A stretch of 50,969 nt of DNA from Ruminococcus sp. (GTDB lineage: Bacteria; Bacillota; Clostridia; Oscillospirales; Ruminococcaceae): the NCBI GenBank assembly GCA_031262495.1, contig JAISHV010000058.1, positions 1 to 50,969 on the forward strand. The letters run 5' to 3'. The number at the start of each line of letters is the position of its first letter. Positions within the stretch are counted from its first letter, which is position 1. Of this stretch, positions 16,307 through 24,115 are shown piece by piece. The translations under genes and the position numbers were made by a program. The notes under the pieces are model-generated. The model had not been told where the DNA came from, made no database searches, and saw only the letters and a list, made by a program, of their open reading frames with translations.

Positions 16307-17827
16307 GTGTTGCCAGTATTGTCGGTCTAAGGTTCTGAATTGAATTGCGCGTTTTATGTGACGCGTTTCTATTTTTTCGGAGTTGTCTACGTCGGCGACG
16401 GTTCTTGCTACTTTTAAAATCCGTTCGTGAGCGCGTCCGGATAATCCCATACGGTCGTAGGCATCGTGTAAGGTATTGTCGGCTTCTTTTGAAAGAACGC
16501 AGACTTCGCGTAAGATATCATCAGTAATTTTCGCGTTGCAGGTGATTTTTGTGCCTTCAAAACGCCGCCGTTGGATTTCACGGGCGGATTCTACGCGTTT
16601 TCGCATTTCGGAGGAGGCTTCTTCTTTTTTAGTCGATGAAAGTTTTTCGTATTCCACTTCGGCTACTTCAATTTGAATATCAAATCTATCTAAAAGAGGA
16701 CCGCTGACACGCCCTAAATATGACGAAACTTGCTTCGGGGAACATTTACATTCCTTTGTTTTACTCCCTAAGTGTCCGCAGGGGCAAGGATTCATCGCGG
16801 CGATAAGCATTATCGAACACGGATATGTAATTTTTCCGCTTACGCGTGAAATAGTCACGCGATGGTCTTCAAGGGGCTGTCGCAGGGATTCTAAAGCTAT
16901 TCGCTGAAATTCAGGCAATTCATCTAAAAATAACACACCGTTATGCGAAAGCGAAATCTCACCCGGAGCGGGGATATTCCCGCCGCCGATTAAAGCCGCA
17001 GCAGAAGCATTATGATGAGGCGAACGAAACGGACGGACAGTAACAAGCGGATTCTTACGGTCAATAAGTCCCGCACAAGAGTAAATATTTGTGATTTCAA
17101 TAGATTCATCAAACGAAAGCGGCGGCAAAATCGTCGGAATACGCTTAGCAAGCATAGATTTTCCCGACCCGGGAGGTCCGAGCATCAGCAGATTATGCCC
17201 ACCCGCCGCCGCATATTCAAGTGCGCGTTTGGCGACAGCGTGTCCCTTTACATCAGCATAATCAAGCGGAAATTCATATGCCGCTTCGGGGATTTCATAA
17301 GGGGTCTGCGGTGTAATCGGTTTGCCGGAAAAATGGTCAATAAGCTCGCGCACAGAATTTACGCCGTAAATATTAATGCCTTTACAAACAGAAGCTTCAT
17401 AAGCATTCGCCGCCGGAACGAATAGATTTTTAATACCTTTAGAACGCGCTAAAATCGTCATCGGGAGTACCCCGCTGACAGGCTCAACCGTGCCGCCCAG
17501 TGAAACTTCACCTACAAAAGCGCAATCATCAAGATTATGCGCTATATTGCCGTTTAAGAAAAGCAATGCGGTAATTATCGCCAAATCATAAGTCGAACCC
17601 GTCTTTTTAATATCGGCGGGAGCTAAATTTATGGTAATTCGCAGCTGCGGCATTTTACAGCCGCTTGAACGCACCGCTGAGGAAATTCTGCCTCTGGCTT
17701 CTTTTACGGCAACATCACCTAAACCGATTATATCTATTCCCGGTAAGCCTTTGCTCATTTCCATTTCACAATTTACGGCGAATGCATTTACACCCAAAAG
17801 CCCCATAGCACCGACACTGATGAACAT
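16298..17827 (-). CDS. comM: ComM/YifB family Mg-chelatase-like AAA+ ATPase
   Basis: Proteins of this family are hexameric helicases that aid branch migration during integration of transformed DNA; in non-competent species the role is less clear. The 509 residues match the usual length. An N-terminal Lon-like domain (to about 170, MFISVGAMGLLGVNAFAV) is followed by an AAA+ core with Walker A LGPPGSGKSMLAKRIP, Walker B VLFLDELPEF, the insert AAMNPCPCGHLG with four or more cysteines, and a C-terminal lid domain. ATG 17827 has AAGGAG eight bases upstream and a consensus promoter. The last two codons and the stop fall within a heptamer array. Confidence 0.94.
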   Translation of the reverse strand: MFISVGAMGLLGVNAFAVNCEMEMSKGLPGIDIIGLGDVAVKEARGRISSAVRSSGCKMPQLRITINLAPADIKKTGSTYDLAIITALLFLNGNIAHNLDDCAFVGEVSLGGTVEPVSGVLPMTILARSKGIKNLFVPAANAYEASVCKGINIYGVNSVRELIDHFSGKPITPQTPYEIPEAAYEFPLDYADVKGHAVAKRALEYAAAGGHNLLMLGPPGSGKSMLAKRIPTILPPLSFDESIEITNIYSCAGLIDRKNPLVTVRPFRSPHHNASAAALIGGGNIPAPGEISLSHNGVLFLDELPEFQRIALESLRQPLEDHRVTISRVSGKITYPCSIMLIAAMNPCPCGHLGSKTKECKCSPKQVSSYLGRVSGPLLDRFDIQIEVAEVEYEKLSSTKKEEASSEMRKRVESAREIQRRRFEGTKITCNAKITDDILREVCVLSKEADNTLHDAYDRMGLSGRAHERILKVARTVADVDNSEKIETRHIKRAIQFRTLDRQYWQHRG

Positions 17828-17884
17828 CTTTTATTCTCCTTGTGTAATTTAATTTATACTGAATTAATATTAATATCCGATATA

Positions 17885-17913
17885 ATTATACACCAAAATG
17901 AAAAAAATGTCAA
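17885..17913 (-). promoter_or_regulatory. Promoter of comM
   Basis: On the - strand TTGACA (17908-17913), 17-base spacer, TATAAT (17885-17890); the ribosome site and ATG follow about 58 bases downstream. Confidence 0.85.
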
Positions 17914-17932
17914 GGTAAATGTTAAAAAACAG

Positions 17933-17956
17933 AAAATCCCCGAAAACGGGGATTTT
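17933..17956 (-). terminator. Intrinsic terminator of the zinc-ribbon operon
   Basis: A perfect 10-bp stem (AAAATCCCCG and complement) with an AAAA loop on the + strand. On the - strand it is followed by CTGTTTTTT. It ends transcription from the gene at 18015 just before the comM promoter. Confidence 0.85.
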
Positions 17957-18014
17957 GTTTGATATTTCATGTATGCTGTACCGAAAATCAGAAAGTCAAT
18001 TCAATTGACATAAA

Positions 18015-18776
18015 TTACAACTTATTCCCGCAGCCGCCGCAGAACTTCGTTCCCGGGGGGTTAACCATTCCACATTCGGAACATTTACCTGTCGGAACTG
18101 CTGCTGCTGCCGAAAGATTCTCGCCGCAGTTATTACAGAACTTGACGTTCGGTGAATTCTTTGAGCCGCATTTCGGACAGGCTTTTTGATCCATACTTGC
18201 GCCGCAGTTGTTGCAGAATTTACCGCTCCCTGCCGGTTTCCCGCACGCGGGGCAAATGGTAGTCTTGCTCTCGATTTTACCTTTCCAAACGGTCGCCGTC
18301 TGCCCTGCTTCGTCGATATTGCGTTTCATAGCGTCGGCTTTTGCGCGGGCAACATAAATCTCCTGACGGGGCGCACAGTCAACACACATCCCCTCGTCTT
18401 CATTAAAACAATGGTCACATACATATTTATTACAGGAAGGACAGCGGTGAAAATGTTCCTGTGCCTCATTTTGACAGCGCATAAACGCCTGTTCATGTTC
18501 TTTTTGCCATTCGGGGGATTTGTCTTCAAATTTCTGTGACAAAATATTTGAACCACGTTCGGCGGCATAACCTAAATCACGCGCCGCACCGCCTAAAAGA
18601 CTCCCGACAAGACTTACGCCCTGCCCGAACAGCCGGCTACCTGTTCTCTTTTTATAGGTTTTACTCTCAATAAAACTTGATTTTACGCCGTCATTGCATA
18701 TATCACAATAAAACGTAAACTGAAATCCCGCATCGGTACTGTTGTCTTGATAATTTCGTGTAAAAGCCTGTAACAT
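18015..18776 (-). CDS. Zinc-ribbon protein with N-terminal cysteine-rich domain, unknown role
   Basis: I do not recognise a named family for this 253-residue protein. Residues 20-30 contain a CDIC pair, and the middle (about 115-140) holds CPSCNKYVCDHCFNEDEGMCVDC, a treble-type zinc cluster. The C-terminal third has three zinc ribbons, CPACGKPAGSGKFCNNCG, CPKCGSKNSPNVKFCNNCG and CSECGMVNPPGTKFCGGCG. A glycine-rich stretch around 50-75 could associate with a membrane. No signal peptide is seen. It is the last gene of a three-gene operon whose other members are also zinc-ribbon proteins, three bases after the middle one. Confidence 0.82.
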   Translation of the reverse strand: MLQAFTRNYQDNSTDAGFQFTFYCDICNDGVKSSFIESKTYKKRTGSRLFGQGVSLVGSLLGGAARDLGYAAERGSNILSQKFEDKSPEWQKEHEQAFMRCQNEAQEHFHRCPSCNKYVCDHCFNEDEGMCVDCAPRQEIYVARAKADAMKRNIDEAGQTATVWKGKIESKTTICPACGKPAGSGKFCNNCGASMDQKACPKCGSKNSPNVKFCNNCGENLSAAAAVPTGKCSECGMVNPPGTKFCGGCGNKL

Positions 18777-18779
18777 GGG

Positions 18780-19151
18780 TTACTTAACTCCTTTTTTGAT
18801 TTTTTCGATTTGCTTAGCGGCTTTCTTTATCGGCTTGCCGCAAGCCGTACATTTTTTATTCTCAAAGAATTGAAGTTCACCGCAGAGTTTGCTCTCACAG
18901 TGTATCAAAAGCGTCTGCCCGCATGAATCACATTGTCCTGTGCCGATGAAAGTAGACGAACCGCAATAAGGGCATTGTGTCGAAAGCGAACGCCCGCAAC
19001 TTGAACACACCGTATCTGAGCGGTCAATGGGTTTTAAACAATTCGGACAATGATACCCGAAAGGCGTACGCGAACCGCATTTTTTACAAAACCGCGCATC
19101 ACGGTCAATGAGTTCACCGCAGAATATACAAGGCGTTTTATATGTAGCCAT
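18780..19151 (-). CDS. Small four-zinc-ribbon protein
   Basis: A 123-residue protein made almost entirely of four CXXC-type ribbons: CIFCGELIDRDARFCKKCG, CPNCLKPIDRSDTVCSSCG, CPYCGSSTFIGTGQCDSCG, and a last one starting CESKLCGEL and ending CTACG. The tail is lysine-rich (KPIKKAAKQIEKIKKGVK). It probably binds up to four zinc ions. It has no enzymatic domain, so it may bind nucleic acid or proteins. It lies between two other zinc-ribbon genes with gaps of three and six bases, a tight operon. Confidence 0.82.
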   Translation of the reverse strand: MATYKTPCIFCGELIDRDARFCKKCGSRTPFGYHCPNCLKPIDRSDTVCSSCGRSLSTQCPYCGSSTFIGTGQCDSCGQTLLIHCESKLCGELQFFENKKCTACGKPIKKAAKQIEKIKKGVK

Positions 19152-19157
19152 CAGTCG

Positions 19158-19652
19158 TCACTCTCCCTGTTTTGCACCACAGCTGCCGCAAAAACGCGTA
19201 CCTGCCGGTAACTCCGCGCCGCACGATGTGCAGAAAAGCTTTGTCGGTGCACCGAGTTTACTGCCGCATTCCTGACAGAATTTAGTCCCCTCAGGGTTCA
19301 TATGACCGCAGTCCGGGCAAGTCAGTGCCGCCTCGTGAGCCCTCTTTTCGGCATCGAGGGATTCTTTTTCGGATTTAGCTTTATCTAAAATTGCTTGTGC
19401 TTGCGCCATATTTTCGCGGATGAGTGTCAGTCTGCTGTGCTGAGCCCACTCTGTCGGATTTTTTTCATAAGCTTGTTTGCCTATTTCAAGAAGAATTTCC
19501 GTTTCCTGACTTTTTAAATCGGTGAGTTCGCTCTCCGCCGATAATAATTTCCCTTCGGGTGTGTCTTTAGGGACAACACTCTTTGCAATACCGCCGAGTA
19601 ATCCGCCGAGTCCGCCGAGTCCGCCCAGTCCTCCGAATAAATCACTTGCCAT
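19158..19652 (-). CDS. Zinc-ribbon protein with Gly-rich start and coiled coil
   Basis: A 164-residue protein in three parts. Residues 5-22 are a glycine/leucine repeat (FGGLGGLGGLGGLLGG), about 40-105 form a probable coiled coil (LLSAESELTDLKSQETEILLEI ... KSEKESLDAEKRAH), and the end has two zinc ribbons (CPDCGHMNPEGTKFCQECG and CTSCGAELPAGTRFCGSCG). ATG 19652 has AGGA seven bases upstream. It is the first gene of the operon and has a consensus promoter about 100 bases upstream. The function is unknown; coiled coil plus ribbons suggests a scaffold for the two following proteins. Confidence 0.82.
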   Translation of the reverse strand: MASDLFGGLGGLGGLGGLLGGIAKSVVPKDTPEGKLLSAESELTDLKSQETEILLEIGKQAYEKNPTEWAQHSRLTLIRENMAQAQAILDKAKSEKESLDAEKRAHEAALTCPDCGHMNPEGTKFCQECGSKLGAPTKLFCTSCGAELPAGTRFCGSCGAKQGE

Positions 19653-19748
19653 GTTAAAATCCTGCCTTTCAAATTAAAAATTAAATTAATGAAGTTTTAA
19701 TTGGTTTTTAGATTGAAAAAAAGTATTCATACAAAATATTTCATATAC

Positions 19749-19777
19749 ATCATAACAGAAATTTAACAAAATGTCAA
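19749..19777 (-). promoter_or_regulatory. Promoter of the zinc-ribbon operon
   Basis: On the - strand TTGACA (19772-19777), 17-base spacer, TATGAT (19749-19754) with TGT preceding the -10 box. It starts directly after the rpsR-operon terminator. Confidence 0.78.
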
Positions 19778-19787
19778 GCAAAAATTT

Positions 19788-19823
19788 AAACCGCCCGTGA
19801 ATTTTTTTCAAAGGCGGTTTTTT
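19788..19823 (-). terminator. Terminator hairpin of the rpsF-ssb-rpsR operon
   Basis: AAACCGCC pairs with GGCGGTTT, with a further TGAA/TTCA inner stem around a T-rich loop. It lies directly beyond the duplicated rpsR tail, so it appears to be the original terminator of the operon, now separated from rpsR by an inserted element. T-rich sequence is found on both sides. Confidence 0.75.
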
Positions 19824-19861
19824 AACATCATTATGCTTTTTAGTCTGAAACGTAGGCGAGC
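19824..19861 (-). pseudogene. Duplicated 3' end of rpsR
   Basis: These 38 bases are identical to 19970-20007, the last codons of rpsR (LAYVSD, stop) plus 16 bases beyond. The copy lies between the inserted repeat element and the operon terminator. It has no start signal and cannot be expressed as a gene. The pair brackets the element like a long target-site duplication. Confidence 0.9.
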
Positions 19862-19969
19862 GAGGGCGCCCGCCCCTACGGAACAATAAAACTCTGTAGG
19901 GGCGACCGCCCTCGGTCGCCCGTTTTTGGGGAAAAATTCAATCAATTATTTAAATGCATATTAGTATTA
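19862..19969 (-). repeat. Truncated copy of the ~150 bp inverted-repeat element, inserted behind rpsR
   Basis: In reverse orientation this closely matches the element at 30681-30833: GGCGCCCGCCCCTACGG, the linker AACAATAAAACTCTG, then GTAGGGGCGACCGCCCTC and GGTCGCCCG, and finally TTTAAATGCATATTAGTAT. About 45 bases at one end, including one terminal repeat, are missing and are replaced by the duplicated rpsR tail. The junction shares GGCGAGC-like microhomology. Confidence 0.85.
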
Positions 19970-19985
19970 AACATCATTATGCTTT

Positions 19986-20228
19986 TTAGTCTGAAACGTA
20001 GGCGAGCAAAGCCATATGTCTTGCTCTCTTTATAGCGGTAGTAAGCATTCTCTGGTGGTATGCACAAGTGCCTGTAACTCTTCTGGGAAGAATTTTAGCG
20101 CGCTCTGTCATATTTTTTTTCAGACGGGGCAGGTCTTTGTAGTCAACGAGTTGAACTCTGTCGGCACAAAACTGGCAAACCTTTTTACGTCTGCCTCTGT
20201 TGCGTCTGTCATCACGGTCCATTGCCAT
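19986..20228 (-). CDS. rpsR: 30S ribosomal protein S18 (zinc-binding type)
   Basis: S18 binds the 30S platform with S6. From ATG 20228 the protein has 80 residues ([16 protein letters not shown]). A GGAGG ribosome site lies about ten bases upstream, whereas the GTG at 20237 would abut it. [10 protein letters not shown] and [18 protein letters not shown] are family signatures. Cys18, Cys21, Cys55 and His58 mark the zinc-binding (C+) form. It is third in the canonical rpsF-ssb-rpsR operon. Its 3' end is duplicated 146 bases downstream beyond an inserted repeat. Confidence 0.97.
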   Translation of the reverse strand: MAMDRDDRRNRGRRKKVCQFCADRVQLVDYKDLPRLKKNMTERAKILPRRVTGTCAYHQRMLTTAIKRARHMALLAYVSD

Positions 20229-20298
20229 AATTTTCACTCCTCCTCTTCACGAAATTTTATATTTTCGTAACGGTAAATCAATTAACAGTTTGTCTTTT

Positions 20299-20829
20299 TC
20301 AAAACGGTAAATCAGTATCACTGATGACTTCCTCAAAATCAGATAAAGTCCCGACTACGGCTGAAAAATCATCATATGCGGGAGCTTGCGCTGCTTGCGG
20401 ATAAGGATTCTGATTCTGCGGTTTATAGTTATTGTTATTCTGGTAACTCTGGTAACCGCCGTTTGCAGATCTATTAGCGGCGTTTTGTTTTGATAAGTCA
20501 TGTGCGGCTTTTGTTTCGCCGAAAGACACGCGATTAACCCATACATCAGTCGAATAATGAGTAACATCGGGGTATTTTTTGTCTGTGTATGAACTTGATT
20601 TTAATCTGCCTTCAACAATAACCATTGAGCCTTTCTCAAAATATTTAGGCATGAATTCGGCAGTTTTATTAAAAGCAGTACAGCTAATAAATTCAGTCAT
20701 CTTCTCGCCGGTTTTGCTTTGTCCGCTGTCAACGGCTACGGTAAAACGGCAAGTCAGTGTACCTGTCTGTGCTTGTCTGACTTCGGGGTTTGCAGTTAAT
20801 CTGCCCATTATGATAACATTGTTTAACAT
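20299..20829 (-). CDS. ssb: Single-stranded DNA-binding protein
   Basis: SSB coats single-stranded DNA in replication, repair and recombination as a tetramer. The 176 residues comprise an OB fold (to about 110: NNVIIMGRLTANPEVRQAQ, VEGRLKSSSYTDK), a disordered Gln/Asn-rich linker (NGGYQSYQNNNNYKPQNQ), and the acidic tip SDTDLPF that recruits partner proteins. GGGAGG lies six bases before the ATG. It sits between rpsF and rpsR, the conserved Firmicutes order. Confidence 0.97.
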   Translation of the reverse strand: MLNNVIIMGRLTANPEVRQAQTGTLTCRFTVAVDSGQSKTGEKMTEFISCTAFNKTAEFMPKYFEKGSMVIVEGRLKSSSYTDKKYPDVTHYSTDVWVNRVSFGETKAAHDLSKQNAANRSANGGYQSYQNNNNYKPQNQNPYPQAAQAPAYDDFSAVVGTLSDFEEVISDTDLPF

Positions 20830-20844
20830 AAAAAACCTCCCGTA

Positions 20845-21192
20845 TTATTCATCAGCATCGGGTTTAACAGCGACCGGTTTCGGTCTTACTGTCGGGGCTT
20901 CTTCCTTTAAAACAGTCATGTAGCGCATAACGCCGTCGGTGATTCCCATTACACGTGCGAGTTCTGCGGGGAAATCGGGTTTACATTCGTAAACATAAAT
21001 AACATAAAAACCGTCGGTTTGATCGTCGATTTCGTATGCAAGCTTACGTTTGCCCCAGTTGTCAGCGTTAACGAGAGTACCGTTTGATGTGATCATATCA
21101 CGGAATTTCGCGTCAAGCTCTTTTACGCCGTCCTCAGCATTTTTAAGGCTGTAGACAACCATTGTCTCATACTTTTCGGAAAGTTTTGCCAT
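20845..21192 (-). CDS. rpsF: 30S ribosomal protein S6
   Basis: S6 pairs with S18 on the 30S platform. From ATG 21192 (MAKLSEKYETMVVYSLKNAE) the protein has 115 residues. The ribosome site AGGAGG lies 11 bases upstream, and the GTG at 21204 would directly touch it. WGKRKLAYEIDDQTDGFYVIYVYE is typical of the family. It is first of the operon. A promoter lies about 85 bases upstream, and a strong hairpin lies in the leader. Confidence 0.96.
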   Translation of the reverse strand: MAKLSEKYETMVVYSLKNAEDGVKELDAKFRDMITSNGTLVNADNWGKRKLAYEIDDQTDGFYVIYVYECKPDFPAELARVMGITDGVMRYMTVLKEEAPTVRPKPVAVKPDADE

Positions 21193-21218
21193 ATCTATAG
21201 ACACCTCCTCATGGATTA

Positions 21219-21242
21219 CGCAAGACGTCCCAGACGCCTGCG
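21219..21242 (-). promoter_or_regulatory. Hairpin in the rpsF leader, candidate S6:S18 autoregulatory site
   Basis: In the - strand RNA, CGCAG and GCGTC pair with GACGT and TTGCG around a three-base loop, with one bulged C. S6:S18 complexes are known to bind rpsF leaders of many bacteria and repress translation. The position just upstream of the ribosome site fits, but I could not match the full published consensus. Confidence 0.45.
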
Positions 21243-21277
21243 AGGAATTTAAGTTATATCGTTTATATAACTTTAAA

Positions 21278-21306
21278 ATTATATCATATCGGGTTCAATT
21301 AGTCAA
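21278..21306 (-). promoter_or_regulatory. Promoter of rpsF-ssb-rpsR
   Basis: On the - strand TTGACT (21301-21306), 17-base spacer, TATAAT (21278-21283), with TATGA before the -10 box. The -35 box is about 50 bases past the metA stop; no strong terminator is seen between them. Confidence 0.83.
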
Positions 21307-21353
21307 GATAATTTTAATAATTTACAATTTATACATAGTTTCGTACTTCATCT

Positions 21354-22283
21354 TTAAATATCAATATCACTTATACGCTCTATCATAAACGGCGTTTTCT
21401 GATAAACACAATAATTAAGCCAATTTGAAAACATCAAATTCGCGTGGCAACGCCATTTGAGCGACGGTTTTTCATCAGGCGCATCATGGGGGAAGTAATT
21501 CGCGGGCACAGCAATTGTTTCGCCTTTGTTAAGGTCACGGAAATACTCATCCGCAAGGGTTTTGCGGTCGTATTCGGAATGTCCCATGATATAGATATTG
21601 CGCTGTCTTTTATCGCATATAATATGTACACCGCTCTCGTCGGATTCAGCTAAAATCTCAAGTTCATCTATTTTCTCGATATCAGAGCGTCTGACTTCGG
21701 TATGACGGCTGTGCGGAACGTAAAATTCCTCATCAAAACCGCGCAAAAGGGGGTGGTGGTCGGACAATAATTTGTGCTTGAAAATACCGAACATCTTAGA
21801 CGGCAGTTTGTATTTCGGTATTCCGTAGCGGTAAAAAAGCCCCGCCTGTGCTCCCCAGCAGATATGCATTACCGAATAGACGTGTGTTTTGCTCCAGTCA
21901 AAAATTCGGCAAAGCTCATCCCAATAATCAACATCCGAGAATTCAAGCATTTCTACAGGCGCGCCTGTTATAATAAGCCCGTCAAAGTAGTCGTCTTTGA
22001 CATCATCAAAGAATTTATAAAATTTCGTCAGATGTTCAGGCGGGGTATTTTTTGATGAATGAGTTGCCGTTTGAAGGAGTTCGATATCCACTTGAAGCGG
22101 CGTATTTGAAAGCATACGCAGGATTTGCGTTTCTGTCTCAATCTTTTTGGGCATAAGATTTAAAATCGCGATACGCAGAGGGCGAATATCCTGATGTGAT
22201 GCCAATCCTTCGGGCATTACGAATATATTTTCCGCAATGAGTTTTTCATAAGCGGGCAAGTCGATATTTATCTTTATGGGCAT
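21354..22283 (-). CDS. metA: Homoserine O-acyltransferase, predicted acetyl-CoA type
   Basis: MetA acylates homoserine as the first dedicated step of methionine synthesis. The 309 residues keep E. coli MetA numbering: the nucleophile Cys142 (HICWGAQAG) and the dyad partners His235 and Glu237 (GHSEYD). Position 111 (TGAPVEM) is Glu. Published work on this family showed that Glu111 goes with acetyl-CoA and Gly111 with succinyl-CoA, so O-acetylhomoserine is the predicted product despite the MetA fold. AAGGA lies five to six bases before ATG. It is the last gene of the his transcription unit, nine bases after the methyltransferase gene. Confidence 0.94.
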   Translation of the reverse strand: MPIKINIDLPAYEKLIAENIFVMPEGLASHQDIRPLRIAILNLMPKKIETETQILRMLSNTPLQVDIELLQTATHSSKNTPPEHLTKFYKFFDDVKDDYFDGLIITGAPVEMLEFSDVDYWDELCRIFDWSKTHVYSVMHICWGAQAGLFYRYGIPKYKLPSKMFGIFKHKLLSDHHPLLRGFDEEFYVPHSRHTEVRRSDIEKIDELEILAESDESGVHIICDKRQRNIYIMGHSEYDRKTLADEYFRDLNKGETIAVPANYFPHDAPDEKPSLKWRCHANLMFSNWLNYCVYQKTPFMIERISDIDI

Positions 22284-22292
22284 AAGTGTCCT

Positions 22293-22892
22293 TTAGGCGG
22301 AAAACGTAGCGCGAAGCACGTTTACACCTTTGTTTTTATAAATAAGTTCCGTTATCCCGTAGATGTCGCGGATTTTTTTAAGAGCCGTTTTTGCACCGTG
22401 TTTATCAAGCATAACTATCCAAAAATGCCCGCCCGGCTTGAGATGTAAAGCTGATTCCTCAAACAGCTTAAAACACACTTCTTTCCCGGCGTGAATAGGC
22501 GGATTAAGGGCTATACAGTCGAATTTGTCATCAGAAGAAAATGCCTCAAAGCCGTTTGATTCAATAACACGCGCTTTGATATTATTCAGTTTCGCATTAC
22601 TCTCGGCGAATTCGAGTGCTAAGGGGTTTATGTCGGACATTGTAAGATTAATATTAAAAGCTGATGCCAGAGCGATGCCGATAAGCCCCCAACCACAGCC
22701 GAGATCCAAAAAATCACCGCTTAAATGTTCGCAAGTACACATATGCCGCAGGAGCATTATAGAATTCGGGTCGGGTTCTGTATATGAAAAAAGCCCGGCA
22801 TTGGTGTTATAAGTTAAATTTTTACCTCTGAAATTCAGCTGCAAAGTCCTGTAGTCGGAAACTGCGGCATTTGGTTCAAAGTATTGTGACAT
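22293..22892 (-). CDS. RsmC-like class I SAM-dependent methyltransferase
   Basis: A 199-residue protein with a Rossmann methyltransferase fold. DLGCGWGLIGIAL (63-75) binds SAM and NPPIHAG (130-136) is the N-P-P catalytic motif of amino-group methyltransferases acting on rRNA guanine or protein glutamine. The length and the sequence TYNTNAGLFSYTEPDPNSIMLL fit the C-terminal domain of RsmC/RsmD-like small methyltransferases, without the N-terminal RsmC domain. The target is probably rRNA but is not proven. It lies one base from hisH and nine from metA, so it is co-transcribed with amino-acid genes by position. Confidence 0.82.
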   Translation of the reverse strand: MSQYFEPNAAVSDYRTLQLNFRGKNLTYNTNAGLFSYTEPDPNSIMLLRHMCTCEHLSGDFLDLGCGWGLIGIALASAFNINLTMSDINPLALEFAESNAKLNNIKARVIESNGFEAFSSDDKFDCIALNPPIHAGKEVCFKLFEESALHLKPGGHFWIVMLDKHGAKTALKKIRDIYGITELIYKNKGVNVLRATFSA

Positions 22893-22893
22893 T

Positions 22894-23499
22894 TCAGGAT
22901 AACTCCGTAAATCTTTTGAGTATTAAAAGCCCCGTATCGGAACTTTTTTCGGGGTGAAACTGCGTACCGTAAGTATACTTTCCGTCCCAAACAAAAGCCG
23001 TCAAATCAGTGCCGTAACTGCACGTTGCGGCTAAATTTTCAGCCGGCACTCCCGCCGCCGCATAAGAATGAACAAAATAGACGAAAGCATTTTCCGTATT
23101 TTTAGGCAAAATCGGTGTATCAATCAAAACATCCAATTTATTCCATCCCATATGCGGTATAACCAAACCGCTGTCGGGGATTTTTTTCACTTCGCCGTGA
23201 ATAAGCGCGAGTCCCTCTGTTTCGGCGAATTCAAAACCTTTGTCAAACAGGACCTGCATACCCAGACAAATACCTAAAAAGGGTTTTTCGGCGGCTACTT
23301 TCTTTAGAATACCCGTTAAATTCTTTTTTATTAATGCCTCCATAGCAGAGGGAAAAGAACCCACTCCGGGAAGAATTACCTTGTCGGCGTTTGAAATTTC
23401 AGCGGGGTCATCTGTTAAAACACAAGGTATGCCTAAGGATTCCAAAGCATTTTTTACGCTGAATATATTCCCCGCGCCATAGTCAACTATCGCTATCAT
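22894..23499 (-). CDS. hisH: Imidazole glycerol phosphate synthase, glutamine amidotransferase subunit
   Basis: HisH hydrolyses glutamine and passes ammonia to HisF, yielding imidazole glycerol phosphate and AICAR. The 201 residues contain GNIFSVKNAL (10-19), the oxyanion-loop region PGVGSFPSAM, the nucleophile Cys78 (GICLGMQ), and the His182-Glu184 pair (QFHPEKS). Its obligate partner hisF, and hisA and hisI, are not in the window. It follows hisB by 22 bases and precedes a methyltransferase gene. Confidence 0.96.
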   Translation of the reverse strand: MIAIVDYGAGNIFSVKNALESLGIPCVLTDDPAEISNADKVILPGVGSFPSAMEALIKKNLTGILKKVAAEKPFLGICLGMQVLFDKGFEFAETEGLALIHGEVKKIPDSGLVIPHMGWNKLDVLIDTPILPKNTENAFVYFVHSYAAAGVPAENLAATCSYGTDLTAFVWDGKYTYGTQFHPEKSSDTGLLILKRFTELS

Positions 23500-23521
23500 T
23501 TTTTATTCTCTAACTTAAAAA

Positions 23522-24112
23522 TTAAATTACGCCCTTTGTGGAAAGAATTTCATCGGAATTAATAACCAATGCCGCTTTCAGCGCGTGTGCTAAGCTTTTA
23601 AAAAGAGCTTCGATTATGTGGTGATCATTTTTCCCGTAAAGAGATTTTAGATGCAAGGTTAACCCTGCATTAACCGAAAATGCACGGAAAAACTCCTCCG
23701 TCAGGCAATTATCAAACTCCCCTGTTTTATCGGTCATAAATGCCGCTTCAAACACAAGATAGGGGCGGTTTGAAATATCGACAGCACAAAATCCCAACGC
23801 TTCATCCATCGGTATAAACGCACTGCCGTACCGCGCAATACCTTTACCTTCGCCCAAAGCATTTTTAAAAACCTGCCCAAGGACAATCCCCGTATCTTCA
23901 ACCGTATGATGAGGGTCAACGATTAAATCGCCCTTTGCCTCAAGTTCAATATCAATACCGCTGTGGCGCGAAAAAGCCGTAAGCATATGGTCAAAGAAAC
24001 CTACGCCGGTGTTTATTTCAGAAATGCCCTTTCCGTCAAGATTAATTTTAGCCGTGATGTCGGTTTCGCGGGTTTTCCGCGAAATTTCGGCTGTGCGTGA
24101 TAATTTTTCCAT
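23522..24112 (-). CDS. hisB: Imidazoleglycerol-phosphate dehydratase
   Basis: It converts imidazole glycerol phosphate to imidazole acetol phosphate. The 196 residues are the monofunctional form. The two repeated metal-binding halves are visible: GVGFFDHMLTAFSRHS with DPHHTVEDTG, and later NDHHIIEALFKSLAHALK. It is only three bases after hisC, so it is tightly co-transcribed. No fused phosphatase domain is present. Confidence 0.97.
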   Translation of the reverse strand: MEKLSRTAEISRKTRETDITAKINLDGKGISEINTGVGFFDHMLTAFSRHSGIDIELEAKGDLIVDPHHTVEDTGIVLGQVFKNALGEGKGIARYGSAFIPMDEALGFCAVDISNRPYLVFEAAFMTDKTGEFDNCLTEEFFRAFSVNAGLTLHLKSLYGKNDHHIIEALFKSLAHALKAALVINSDEILSTKGVI

Positions 24113-24115
24113 AGG

